The position numbers and the translations under genes were made by a program. This document shows positions 49,457 to 57,860 of a DNA stretch of 64,000 nucleotides, piece after piece. The DNA is from Chryseobacterium sp. (GTDB lineage: Bacteria > Bacteroidota > Bacteroidia > Flavobacteriales > Weeksellaceae). The notes beneath the pieces are model-generated. The model did no database searches. It was not told the origin of the DNA and worked only from the letters and a program-made list of their open reading frames with translations. The DNA lies in contig NZ_JARBTK010000002.1 in NCBI RefSeq assembly GCF_029240215.1, positions 124,001 through 188,000 of the forward strand, read 5' to 3'. The first letter of the stretch is position 1; every line of letters begins with the position of its first letter.

Positions 49457-49501
49457 TTACGGAAACCCGTAAGGATTGGATTTTAAAGGGTTATATTTTT
49501 G
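49457..49501 (+). promoter_or_regulatory. Inverted repeat copy C and promoter of the nine-gene operon
   Basis: TTACGGAAACCCGTAA at 49457-49472 is a perfect 6-bp inverted repeat with an AAAC spacer. It ends 21 bases before the -7 box TATTTTTG (49494-49501), the place for an activator. The ATG of yegP is at 49524. Confidence 0.6.
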
Positions 49502-49523
49502 GAGTGTTAAATAAAAAACAATC

Positions 49524-49856
49524 ATGGGAAAATTCACAATTACTCAAAGAGTAAACAAGGAGTATCAATTCAACCTTAAAGCCAATAATGGGGAAATCAT
49601 TTTAATGAGTGAAGGGTACATCCAGAAATCATCTTGTCAGAAAGGAATACAATCTGTAAAAATCAATTCTCAGGATGACGCAAGATACGAAAGACGGGTC
49701 TCCACCAATGGCAAAGATTACTTTGTTCTGAAAGCAAGAAACGGAGAAATCATCGGAAAAAGCCAATTATACAGTTCAAAAACAGCAATGGAAAACGGAA
49801 TTCACTCTGTGAAATCCAATGCTCCAACCGCAGAGATCGCTGATGAAACCATTTAA
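49524..49856 (+). CDS. YegP family protein (two DUF1508 repeats)
   Basis: A 110-residue protein made of two DUF1508 repeats: FNLKANNGEIILMSEGYIQK with GIQSVKINS, and FVLKARNGEIIGKSQLYSSK with GIHSVKSNA. This is the normal YegP layout; the fold is small and the function unknown, with a suggested stress link. It is the first gene of a nine-gene operon under inverted repeat copy C. The next start is 11 bases after its stop. Confidence 0.92.
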   Translation: MGKFTITQRVNKEYQFNLKANNGEIILMSEGYIQKSSCQKGIQSVKINSQDDARYERRVSTNGKDYFVLKARNGEIIGKSQLYSSKTAMENGIHSVKSNAPTAEIADETI

Positions 49857-49867
49857 AAACAGAAACC

Positions 49868-50938
49868 ATGGAACTTAAAATTAAACTTGAGCAATTACAT
49901 CAAAAGGTTGTTGACTTAAAAGACCAGATCGGAACTGAAGAAGCCACAAAGAATGCTTTTGTAATGCCTTTCATTCAGATTTTGGGTTATGATATTTTTA
50001 ATCCTACAGAAGTAATTCCGGAACACATTTGTGACATCGGAACCAAAAAAGGAGAAAAAATAGATTATGTTATTAAAAAAAATGATGAACCCATTTTTAT
50101 CATAGAATGCAAACACTGGAAAGAAAGTGCAGATGCTCACAACTCACAGCTTCACCGCTATTTTCATGTTTCAAAATCTCGATTTGGAGTTCTTACCAAC
50201 GGAATTGTCTACAACTTTTATACTGATCTTGAAAAACCAAATATCATGGATGAGAAACCTTTTTTCACCATTGATATTGAAGATATCAAAGAAAGCTCAA
50301 TAAAAATTCTCGAAAGTTTTACCAAAAACGACTATAATCTGGAAAGCATTTTAGATTCTGCAGAAGCCTTAAAATACATTAAAGCCATCAGAAAAGAATT
50401 TGAGAAAGAAATCGAAACCCCTTCGGATGAAATGGTCAAAATGTTGGTCAGCAGATTTTTTGATAAACCTTTAACAGCCAATCGAATGATTGCTTTTAAA
50501 GAATATTCTAAAAAAGCATTGATCACATCGATCAACGAGTCTATTAGTTTTAGACTAAAATCAGCATTAAGCATCAATGAGCAAATTGAAAAACGGGAAG
50601 ATGACGTGAAAAATTCTCAGCCCATTGATGAAAACAATGATTCTAAAATCGTAACCACGGAAGAAGAATTGGAAGGATTCCAGATTGTAAAAGCCATTCT
50701 AAGAGAAAAAATTCCTTCCGAAAGAATTGCTTACAGAGACACTTTGTCCTATTTCGGGATTTTACTGGATGATAACAACAGAAAACCGCTTTGCAGACTG
50801 CATTTTAATACCGCTAATAAATATTTAGAAACTTTTCATAATGGTAAAGATGCCGGAGAAAAGGTTTTGTTGAATAGTCTTGATGAAATCTACAATTTCA
50901 GAAATCAGCTTCATCAGACTTTAGAAAACTATAATTAA
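49868..50938 (+). CDS. HsdR N-terminal-like nuclease domain protein
   Basis: A 356-residue protein. Residues ~20-150 form a type I restriction HsdR_N-like PD-(D/E)XK core: KNAFVMPFIQILGYDIFNPT, then KIDYVIKKNDEPIFIIECKH, with Asp, Glu and Lys in D...ExK order. GVLTNGIVYNFYTDL completes the fold. The C-terminal ~200 residues hold helices and a domain with ALLREKI-type pattern (FQIVKAILREKIPSERIAYR) seen after such nucleases. No helicase or methyltransferase is nearby. It may cut or bind nucleic acid as part of the operon's function. It begins 11 bases after yegP. Confidence 0.8.
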   Translation: MELKIKLEQLHQKVVDLKDQIGTEEATKNAFVMPFIQILGYDIFNPTEVIPEHICDIGTKKGEKIDYVIKKNDEPIFIIECKHWKESADAHNSQLHRYFHVSKSRFGVLTNGIVYNFYTDLEKPNIMDEKPFFTIDIEDIKESSIKILESFTKNDYNLESILDSAEALKYIKAIRKEFEKEIETPSDEMVKMLVSRFFDKPLTANRMIAFKEYSKKALITSINESISFRLKSALSINEQIEKREDDVKNSQPIDENNDSKIVTTEEELEGFQIVKAILREKIPSERIAYRDTLSYFGILLDDNNRKPLCRLHFNTANKYLETFHNGKDAGEKVLLNSLDEIYNFRNQLHQTLENYN

Positions 50939-50949
50939 AACTAATAACC

Positions 50950-51480
50950 ATGAAAACATTTATATCTATCCTAATTATTTTCTTTGGAGTATTGATGTCC
51001 GGTTATTTTTCTTCAACAAAAGAAAAAAGTCCACATAATGGCGAAAGATGCACCGGATCTTCAAACTGTTCTGCATGTTCAAGCTGTTCCGGTTGTGCAC
51101 ATTGCGCAGGCATGGGCGGAAGCTGTGGCGTTTGCGGAGGCGGTTCTTACAAGAAGAAATCTTCGGCAAACCACTCATCCTCAAAACATCAAAAATCTAA
51201 AACTCCGAACACTTCACTTTCCTATCGTTCTAAAAAAAGCAAACTTTCAGAGCCTCCAAAAATTCGTATTGATGAAGTCAATATCAAAACCGACAACAGA
51301 TACAATGCAGACGTTTCTGTAATCAAAATTTATGAAAAACCTTCTCTTCAATCTAAAGTAATAGAGAAAGTCTCGAAAACCGCAAAATTAATTCCAGTTT
51401 CCAAGCAAAAGTATTGGCAGAAAGTAAAGGTGCAGAAATCCGGGAAAACAGGATATGTTTATTATAAAGATGTAAAATAA
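50950..51480 (+). CDS. Exported Cys-rich protein with SH3-like domain
   Basis: A 176-residue protein. A signal peptide or anchor (MKTFISILIIFFGVLMSGYF) precedes a Cys/Gly/Ser cluster at ~33-65 (CTGSSNCSACSSCSGCAHCA, then GSCGVCGGG), with nine cysteines in 31 residues. A basic linker leads to a C-terminal SH3_3-like domain (~115-176: SVIKIYEKPSLQSKVIEKVS, WQKVKVQKSGKTGYVYYKDV). The Cys cluster could bind metal or form disulfides in the periplasm; SH3 domains often bind cell wall. Third gene of the operon. Confidence 0.75.
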   Translation: MKTFISILIIFFGVLMSGYFSSTKEKSPHNGERCTGSSNCSACSSCSGCAHCAGMGGSCGVCGGGSYKKKSSANHSSSKHQKSKTPNTSLSYRSKKSKLSEPPKIRIDEVNIKTDNRYNADVSVIKIYEKPSLQSKVIEKVSKTAKLIPVSKQKYWQKVKVQKSGKTGYVYYKDVK

Positions 51481-51495
51481 CAAAACCAAAATATC

Positions 51496-52122
51496 ATGAA
51501 TTTAAAACAATTTTTAAACGAAGAGCAAGATCCGAAAGCCGTTGAAAAACTACTGGATAGAATCAATAGCCTTCTGACTTCACAAGAGTTTGTAGAATAC
51601 ATTGCAGTTCAGAAAAAACCTGCATTGAATCTTTCTCCCGACTGTATCGCACTTACCAACAGAAGAATTATTTTCTGCAGACCTAAAAACTTCGGTTTTT
51701 CTATGGATTTTCAGGATTATAGCTGGGTTGACGTAGCAGATTGCCATATTAAGGAAGGAATTTTGGGCTCTACTTTTACGATGAGAACCGTCAGCAATCT
51801 CAGTAATATGATGGATTATCTTCCGAAAGCACAAGCAAGAAAGCTGTATCAGTTTGCTCAGGAAATAGAAGAACAAATGAGAGGGGTTCGAAGAGAAAAA
51901 GACCTTGAAGTAAGAAGAGCTTCCGCGGGAGGCGGCGTCACAGTTAATAATACAACACCGATAATTGCTCATCCTTTACAGACACAACAGTCAACACCCA
52001 AGCTTATTGAAGCGGAAGATCCATTTGCTATTTTACAAAAACTGAAAGGTTTAGTTGAAAACGGAATCATTTCTCCAGAAGAATTTGAAAATAAAAAGAA
52101 CGAAATATTATCAAGAGTTTAA
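51496..52122 (+). CDS. PH-like and SHOCT domain protein
   Basis: A 208-residue cytoplasmic protein. Residues ~25-125 form a bacterial PH-like domain (IALTNRRIIFCRPKNFGF, YSWVDVADCHIKEGILGSTF). A linker rich in Thr/Gln leads to a C-terminal SHOCT helix pair (DPFAILQKLKGLVENGIISP then EEFENKKNEILSRV). SHOCT helices mediate oligomerisation or membrane recruitment. The stop is 2 bases before the TM2 gene, so translation is coupled. Fourth gene of the operon. Confidence 0.85.
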   Translation: MNLKQFLNEEQDPKAVEKLLDRINSLLTSQEFVEYIAVQKKPALNLSPDCIALTNRRIIFCRPKNFGFSMDFQDYSWVDVADCHIKEGILGSTFTMRTVSNLSNMMDYLPKAQARKLYQFAQEIEEQMRGVRREKDLEVRRASAGGGVTVNNTTPIIAHPLQTQQSTPKLIEAEDPFAILQKLKGLVENGIISPEEFENKKNEILSRV

Positions 52123-52124
52123 TT

Positions 52125-52340
52125 ATGAAATCAAAATTTACAACCGCAATGCTTGCTCTTTTCTTAGGAGGACTAGGCATTCACAGATTTTATTTAGGGC
52201 AAAATACTATGGGAATATTTTATCTCTTGTTTTGTTGGACACTCATTCCTGCATTGATTGCATGTATTGATTTCTTTGTCTTCCTCTTTATGTCTGAAGA
52301 TAATTTTAATTACAAATACAATCTCAGAACCGGATTTTAA
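52125..52340 (+). CDS. TM2 domain membrane protein
   Basis: A 71-residue TM2 protein with two helices: MLALFLGGLGIHRFYLGQNT and FYLLFCWTLIPALIACIDFF, with the family's GGxGxHRFYLG. TM2 proteins are small inner-membrane modules with unknown function, often fused or linked to sensors and PH/SHOCT proteins. Coupled to the gene before it. Confidence 0.88.
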   Translation: MKSKFTTAMLALFLGGLGIHRFYLGQNTMGIFYLLFCWTLIPALIACIDFFVFLFMSEDNFNYKYNLRTGF

Positions 52341-52352
52341 AAAACTTAAACC

Positions 52353-52748
52353 ATGAAACCTTTTCTCACATTTTGTGCGCTATGTTGTTTCGCTGGTATT
52401 TTCAGGCTTCCTATCGAATATTATACTTTTCTGAGAATTCTTGTTTTTATTGGAGCTTCAATCGTTATTTATAATTTTTTGAGCTCTAAACAATATTATT
52501 TCAGTATAATTTTTCTGGTTATTCTCATTATTTTCAATCCTTTTATTCCCATTTACTTATATCGAAAAAGTTTATGGATTCCTATTGATACTATAACAGG
52601 AATTCTTTTCCTACTTATTGCTTCTGTCGAAAAATTGGAACAAAAAAAGGAAGGAGAAATTACCGAAGAATCTTCAGTGAATACAATACAGCCGAAAGCA
52701 TATCTGCGAGATAAAATTATTAATCCTAAAAAACCAAAAGAAGACTAA
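52353..52748 (+). CDS. DUF6804-like membrane protein
   Basis: A 131-residue protein with four hydrophobic segments: LTFCALCCFAGIFRL, ILVFIGASIVIYNFL, IIFLVILIIFNPFIPIYL and ITGILFLLIASVEKL. NPFIPIYLYRKSLWIPID matches the DUF6804 pattern of NP(I)xP(I)YLxRxxW. The C-terminus is short and cytoplasmic. Function unknown. Sixth gene of the operon, 12 bases after TM2. Confidence 0.75.
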   Translation: MKPFLTFCALCCFAGIFRLPIEYYTFLRILVFIGASIVIYNFLSSKQYYFSIIFLVILIIFNPFIPIYLYRKSLWIPIDTITGILFLLIASVEKLEQKKEGEITEESSVNTIQPKAYLRDKIINPKKPKED

Positions 52749-52756
52749 AACCAACT

Positions 52757-53164
52757 ATGGAAAACACTCAAATTACTGAAAATCTCAAAGCGCATTTCCT
52801 CAGATTGTACCAAATGGCAATTTGTGATGACGATTTTAGCACCTTAGAACTGAAAATGCTTTATGAATGTGCAGAAGAAAGAGGTATTTCATCTAAAAAT
52901 CTGGACGAAATATTACTAAACCCAATAAACTTTAAATCTCTTGTCCCTCAAACCATTGAAGAAAAAGTAGATTATCTGTATGATCTTACGGTAATGATCT
53001 GGGCAGACGGTGTTGTTTCACCAAATGAATATTCTGCCATGCAAAAATACGTTCTGATGTTTGGTTTTCTGGAAGAAAATGTGAAATCAATCGTTGATTA
53101 TCTTATTGAATCTGTGAAATTGGGAAAGAATAAAACAGATATTTTATATGAATTAAAAAACTAA
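52757..53164 (+). CDS. TerB-like protein
   Basis: A 135-residue helical protein with the duplicated acidic TerB pattern: MAICDDDFSTLELKMLYECA and TVMIWADGVVSPNEYSAMQK. TerB domains bind divalent metal and occur in tellurite resistance and phage/stress response systems, often with vWA proteins. Here the vWA-like lipoprotein is two genes away. Metal-binding acids (DDD, DG) are retained. Seventh gene, 8 bases after DUF6804-like. Confidence 0.82.
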   Translation: MENTQITENLKAHFLRLYQMAICDDDFSTLELKMLYECAEERGISSKNLDEILLNPINFKSLVPQTIEEKVDYLYDLTVMIWADGVVSPNEYSAMQKYVLMFGFLEENVKSIVDYLIESVKLGKNKTDILYELKN

Positions 53165-53170
53165 AATACC

Positions 53171-54517
53171 ATGACAACAAATATTAAAAATTTATTCAAA
53201 TTAAAATCAATTCCGATCGAAACTCAGGAAGAAAAAGAACCGGAAGTTTTAAAAACCGAATTTGATACCAACGGAGAATCTCCAGAAGAAAGCAGGAAAA
53301 GAACTTATCACGAATCGGGATACAGAGACAGCTCCCGAACCAACGGAAATCACGCTACATTATCAATTTGTCTTGATGCGGTTTATTCAAAATTTCAAAA
53401 CGAGGAAAAAGAAATGGTTGAAAAACAGCAAAAACTGAAAGAATCCTACGTCAACGAACAGAAGAATAAGGAAACAGAAATTAAAGCTTTGACTGTATCT
53501 GTAGAAACAAAAGAAGATCAGTTAAAAAATAAAAATAAAGAAATTGAAAATCACCAAAATCAGATTCAGGTTTTAAAAGCTGAGATCAATGATCTACCCA
53601 GAAATCCTGAAAGACACAATGTAAAAGCCACAAAAGGCGCATCTACAAAGTTTTGGATTGGTGCTATTCTTCTTGTTCCGATTACATTATATCTGTTAAC
53701 TTTTTATATTTCAACTTCTTACTCAGCGTTTTTTAAAAGTTTCGACGCGAAAGTTACTGTTATACAAAGTGTTTTGGATGCAAGAGCTTGGGAAAGAGCT
53801 TGGTCCGAAGGCTTTATTGAGGGTGCATTTGTATCTTTTATTCCTTTTGTCTTTTTAGGATTGGGATTTTTGATTCATATGTTTAATGAAACTAAAACTT
53901 GGGTAAATTATGTGAAATTGGGTTTGCTTTTTATTGTTACTTTCATTTTCGACGCCATTTTAGCTTATCAAATTGAGTCTAAATTATATGAATTAAACAA
54001 AACTTTTAATTCTCCGCCATTTGATCTAAAAATAGCCTTTACCACTATTCAATTTTGGGGAATTATATTCGCAGGATTCATTGTCTATATCATTTGGGGA
54101 TTGGTTTTTGACTTTGTAATGAAGGAACATAAAGAAAAAGATAAGATTAAGAACGAACAGGAAATCAGACAGAAAAACGTGCTTTTCCTTTTAGAAAAAA
54201 TCGATGTTCTCAAAAAAGAAATTGAAGAAATTCTTGCAAACATCGGAAGTACAAAAGAGATTGTCATAAAAACACGTGGCAGAATCGAAGAACTTCAGAA
54301 TATTATCGATGGAGTAATTATTCCAACTAAAGATTATAAACTATATGCTTCGGAATATGTTCAGGGCTGGATAACATTTATTGGTGAAAAAATAGCCGTT
54401 TCAAGAACCGAAAAACAAACGATGATTGACAGTTGTATCGAAACATACAATAAAAATCTTGAAGTTGTGGGAGCTAATTCAGAAAATCAAAATCTAGTTT
54501 ATTTATCATCTTTATAA
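53171..54517 (+). CDS. Coiled-coil membrane protein, four helices
   Basis: A 448-residue protein. Residues ~75-140 form a long coiled coil (EKQQKLKESYVNEQKNKETE, QIQVLKAEINDL). Helices lie near ~165 (FWIGAILLVPITLYLLTFYI), ~225 (SFIPFVFLGLGFLIHMF), ~250 (VKLGLLFIVTFIFDAILAYQ) and ~300 (FWGIIFAGFIVYIIWGLVFD). A second coiled coil follows (LFLLEKIDVLKKEIEEILAN). No family is recognised. It may be the membrane scaffold of the operon's complex. Eighth gene. Confidence 0.75.
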   Translation: MTTNIKNLFKLKSIPIETQEEKEPEVLKTEFDTNGESPEESRKRTYHESGYRDSSRTNGNHATLSICLDAVYSKFQNEEKEMVEKQQKLKESYVNEQKNKETEIKALTVSVETKEDQLKNKNKEIENHQNQIQVLKAEINDLPRNPERHNVKATKGASTKFWIGAILLVPITLYLLTFYISTSYSAFFKSFDAKVTVIQSVLDARAWERAWSEGFIEGAFVSFIPFVFLGLGFLIHMFNETKTWVNYVKLGLLFIVTFIFDAILAYQIESKLYELNKTFNSPPFDLKIAFTTIQFWGIIFAGFIVYIIWGLVFDFVMKEHKEKDKIKNEQEIRQKNVLFLLEKIDVLKKEIEEILANIGSTKEIVIKTRGRIEELQNIIDGVIIPTKDYKLYASEYVQGWITFIGEKIAVSRTEKQTMIDSCIETYNKNLEVVGANSENQNLVYLSSL

Positions 54518-54525
54518 TTACAATT

Positions 54526-55404
54526 ATGAAAAAAATATTTTACTTATTAATCATTATTTCTTTGGTTTCTTGTTGTAAAAAAATTGATACACCTCCTACT
54601 CCTCCGATAGAAATTGATTCAAACAATATCAATGTCAGTATTTTAATTGATTTATCAGACAGAATCGACCCTAAAACCAATCCAAATCCGACCATGGAAT
54701 ATTTCCAGAGAGATACGGAATATATCAAATCGATTGAAAAAGAATTTTTAAATCATATAAAAACAAAAAAAATCATCACATACAATGATCAGATGCAGGT
54801 TTTCTTCAATCCGGAACCTTCTGATCCGAAAATGAATCACTTTACTAAAGAACTGAAAGTTTCTTTTGATAAAAATACGAGCAAAGACTATTTCAGTTCT
54901 GTAGAAAAAAAATACTCTGAACTGCCGTCGAATATTTATCAGTCTGCCATAAATGATGGTAAATTCGTAGGTTCCGACACATGGGAGTTTTTCAGAAATA
55001 AAGTCAAAGATTACTGCATAAAAGGCGATCACAGAAATATCCTCTTTATTTTGACCGATGGTTATATGTATCATGAAGATTCAAAATTCTCGCAGGAAAA
55101 GAAAACCTCTTATCTAACTTCAAAATTGATAAAAGCAAACAATCTTACAGATTCTGACTTCAAAACTACAATTGAAAAAAATAAATTGGGTTTTGTAAAA
55201 GCGAATGATAATCTGAATAATCTTGAAGTTATCGTTTTAGGAATCAATCCTGAAAAAGGCAATCCTTTTGAAGAAGGCGTAATCAAAGAGTACTGGGAAA
55301 ACTGGTTTAAAGAGATGAAAATTAAAAACTATCAGATAAAATCAGCCGATTTGCCATCTAATTTAGAGCCCATTATTTTAAAAGCAATCTCGGGTAAAAA
55401 CTAA
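54526..55404 (+). CDS. Lipoprotein with degenerate vWA-like domain
   Basis: A 292-residue lipoprotein; the lipobox is VSCC in MKKIFYLLIIISLVSCCKKI. The body begins NVSILIDLSDRIDPKTN, a vWA-like first strand with DxSxR rather than the full DxSxS MIDAS. NILFILTDGYMYHED gives the late TDG motif. vWA proteins of this kind pair with TerB and related modules in stress systems. It sits in the periplasm or outer membrane, facing away from the cytoplasmic genes of the operon. Last of nine genes, followed by a terminator. Confidence 0.75.
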   Translation: MKKIFYLLIIISLVSCCKKIDTPPTPPIEIDSNNINVSILIDLSDRIDPKTNPNPTMEYFQRDTEYIKSIEKEFLNHIKTKKIITYNDQMQVFFNPEPSDPKMNHFTKELKVSFDKNTSKDYFSSVEKKYSELPSNIYQSAINDGKFVGSDTWEFFRNKVKDYCIKGDHRNILFILTDGYMYHEDSKFSQEKKTSYLTSKLIKANNLTDSDFKTTIEKNKLGFVKANDNLNNLEVIVLGINPEKGNPFEEGVIKEYWENWFKEMKIKNYQIKSADLPSNLEPIILKAISGKN

Positions 55405-55422
55405 AAAACACTACATTATATT

Positions 55423-55452
55423 AAGAGGCGGAAAGAAATTTTCGTCTTTTTT
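55423..55452 (+). terminator. Terminator of the nine-gene operon
   Basis: A 12-bp stem AAGAGGCGGAAA / TTTTCGTCTTTT using G-U pairs, a GAAA tetraloop and a T run. Confidence 0.7.
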
Positions 55453-55576
55453 ATTTAAATTCTCTTTATAATTCATATTCAATTCAACCCTTCCAGCGTT
55501 TAAAACGAAGGGTTTTAAGAAAAACTTTATAAAAACTCATACTTACAAAGCCTTTGTTTCATTAATATTCTTTTCC

Positions 55577-55584
55577 TATTTTTG
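55577..55584 (+). promoter_or_regulatory. -7 box of the OmpR/EnvZ-type pair
   Basis: TATTTTTG fits TAnnTTTG, 16 bases before the ATG at 55601. Confidence 0.6.
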
Positions 55585-55600
55585 TGAAACTCGTTGCATT

Positions 55601-56305
55601 ATGAAAAAAATTGTTCTGATCGAAGATGAAACCAGCGTAGTTTCTTTTATCAAAAAAGGACTTCAGGAAAAAGGATATGAAGTTTCCGTGGCTTTTGACG
55701 GTCGCACCGGAGTCAGCATGGTACAGGAAAATGATTTCGATCTGGTCATTTTAGACATCATGCTTCCCGAAATGAACGGATTGGATGTCTGCAAAGAGAT
55801 CAGAAAAACCAACAAACATGTTCCGATTCTTTTTTTAACCGCTTTGGGAAGTTCAGAAAATATCGTTCTCGGTCTGGAAAGCGGTGGCGATGATTATCTG
55901 GTAAAACCTTTTAAGTTTATCGAATTGGTTGCAAGGGTAAAATCATTATTGAGAAGAAGCGTTCCTATTGCTCCGGAAGTGGAAGAAGAGGAAGACTATA
56001 ACGAATATCTTTTTAAATTTTCAGATTTGACGGTGAATGATTACACAAAAAAAGTGACCCGCTCCGGAGAAGAAATTTCACTGACAACTACAGAATACAA
56101 ACTTTTGATGTACTTTCTCAACAATCCTGAAAAAGTAATCTCCAGAGCCGAAATTCTTGATGCAGTTTGGGGAGTAAACTATGAATTGGGAACCAATGTT
56201 GTAGATGTTTACGTTAATTATTTAAGAAAGAAAATTGACAATCAGGACGATAAAAAACTCATTCACACCGTAATCGGAATGGGTTATGTGCTGAAAAAAC
56301 CATAG
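55601..56305 (+). CDS. OmpR-family response regulator
   Basis: A 234-residue regulator. The receiver domain has IEDE, phosphoacceptor VILDIMLPEMNG and conserved Lys in YLVKPF. The winged-helix output (~140-233) has TTTEYKLLMYFLNNPEKVIS and VDVYVNYLRKKID, then HTVIGMGYVL. The kinase starts 3 bases after its stop. It is a normal full-length OmpR/PhoB protein. Regulon unknown. Confidence 0.95.
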   Translation: MKKIVLIEDETSVVSFIKKGLQEKGYEVSVAFDGRTGVSMVQENDFDLVILDIMLPEMNGLDVCKEIRKTNKHVPILFLTALGSSENIVLGLESGGDDYLVKPFKFIELVARVKSLLRRSVPIAPEVEEEEDYNEYLFKFSDLTVNDYTKKVTRSGEEISLTTTEYKLLMYFLNNPEKVISRAEILDAVWGVNYELGTNVVDVYVNYLRKKIDNQDDKKLIHTVIGMGYVLKKP

Positions 56306-56308
56306 AAA

Positions 56309-57718
56309 ATGTTTAATAGAGTAATGACAAATCAGACCAAAACGATGGTACTTTTGATGGTTGTTTTTATAACCGTTATTTCACTTTTCGGAGGACTGGT
56401 TTATTTTTCTATTGTTAATTTTTCGCACCAGAGGTTTTATGAATTATTAAAAATCCGTACCACGACGATTGTTCAGATTGAGAAAAGTAAAGAACGTCTT
56501 GATCTTCCTGAAAATCATATTTTAAACAGTCTTAATGACGAAGAGCTTCCGATGGAACGCGATTATGTTTTCGCAGTTCCTACAGATTCAAATTTTAAAA
56601 ATATTTCGAAGGAAGTACACATTCCTGATACTTTTTTTAAAAATATAATCAGAAAAGGTGAAGCTAATTATAACGATAAAGAGTTTTATTACATCGGGCA
56701 GTCTTTTAAGTTTAATAATAAAGAGTATATTGCAATTGCCTCTGCACAAAATCATTACGTAATTTATTATCTGGGATTTCTCAAGAGAACCATCATTACG
56801 TGTATGGTTCTTGCCATCTTCTTCAGTATGATTTTTTCCTTTTATCTGTCTAAAACTTTATTTAAACCGATCCTGAAAATCACCGGAAAAGTGAAACAGA
56901 TCAGCTCAGAAAATTTACATTTAAGACTAGAGCCTCAACCCGACAATAAGGAACTTAATGAATTGGTTGACACCTTCAACACTATGCTGACCAGAATTGA
57001 AACTTCTTTTGAAACCCAAAATCACCTGATCGGAAATGTTTCTCACGAGCTCAGAACTCCGCTTACTTCGATTATGGGCGAAGCTGACGTGGCACTTTCT
57101 ATCAACAGAACCGCAGAAGAATACAAAGAAACTCTGGAAATTATTCTGGACGAAGCCGAAAAGCTTGATAAAAAGATCAAAGCCCTTTTAATTATTGCTC
57201 AAACCGGTTTTGACGGAAAAATTCAGAAGATCGACAGAGTAAGAATCGATCAATTGTTATGGGACGTTATTGAAACCATCAGAAAAATTGATTCACGCAA
57301 TAATATTTATCTTGATATAAGCATGCTTCCTGACAATCCTAAAAAACTGAAAGTTCAGGGGAATGAGCAGCTTCTTCATCTCGCCGTTGCCAACATTGTA
57401 AATAACGGTTGTAAATATTCTAATTTCCAACAGGTAAAAGTTTCGTTGGGCGCAACAGATACAGATGTGTACATCATTGTAAAAGACACAGGAATCGGTA
57501 TCCCCGAATCTGAAATGGACAAAATCTACGATCCTTTTTTCAGAGCTTCCAACACCCGGAATTATGAAGGTTACGGCATCGGTCTTCCTCTCGCCCGAAA
57601 TATTGTAAGAATGCACAATGGTGAGCTGATTGTAAGTTCACACGAAAATCAAGGTACAACTGTACAACTTCGTTTTCCTACTATTTATGGCACTCATCAG
57701 GAGGAAAAACAATCTTAG
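56309..57718 (+). CDS. Sensor histidine kinase with HAMP domain
   Basis: A 469-residue kinase. Two helices (~12-35 LLMVVFITVISLFGGLVYFS and ~160-182 IITCMVLAIFFSMIFSFYLS) enclose a periplasmic loop. HAMP (~185-235) precedes HisKA (HLIGNVSHELRTPLTSIMGE, with the acceptor His) and the ATPase boxes VANIVNNGCKYS, DTGIGIP, YGIGLPLARNI. It is the partner of the preceding OmpR-type regulator. The stimulus is probably in the periplasm. Confidence 0.95.
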   Translation: MFNRVMTNQTKTMVLLMVVFITVISLFGGLVYFSIVNFSHQRFYELLKIRTTTIVQIEKSKERLDLPENHILNSLNDEELPMERDYVFAVPTDSNFKNISKEVHIPDTFFKNIIRKGEANYNDKEFYYIGQSFKFNNKEYIAIASAQNHYVIYYLGFLKRTIITCMVLAIFFSMIFSFYLSKTLFKPILKITGKVKQISSENLHLRLEPQPDNKELNELVDTFNTMLTRIETSFETQNHLIGNVSHELRTPLTSIMGEADVALSINRTAEEYKETLEIILDEAEKLDKKIKALLIIAQTGFDGKIQKIDRVRIDQLLWDVIETIRKIDSRNNIYLDISMLPDNPKKLKVQGNEQLLHLAVANIVNNGCKYSNFQQVKVSLGATDTDVYIIVKDTGIGIPESEMDKIYDPFFRASNTRNYEGYGIGLPLARNIVRMHNGELIVSSHENQGTTVQLRFPTIYGTHQEEKQS

Positions 57719-57816
57719 CTTCAAAACGAAGCATTTTAAAATAGAATTCTAATCTCATTTTAATCTCTTTAATTACATTTTAATTTTATTCCAAAGGTCT
57801 TCTAATCTGACAGATA

Positions 57817-57824
57817 TAGTTTTG
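57817..57824 (+). promoter_or_regulatory. -7 box of the stress-like protein gene
   Basis: TAGTTTTG fits TAnnTTTG, 36 bases before the ATG at 57861. Confidence 0.5.
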
Positions 57825-57860
57825 TATTATCAAAATAGGTAATCACTAAATCTAAAAGAT

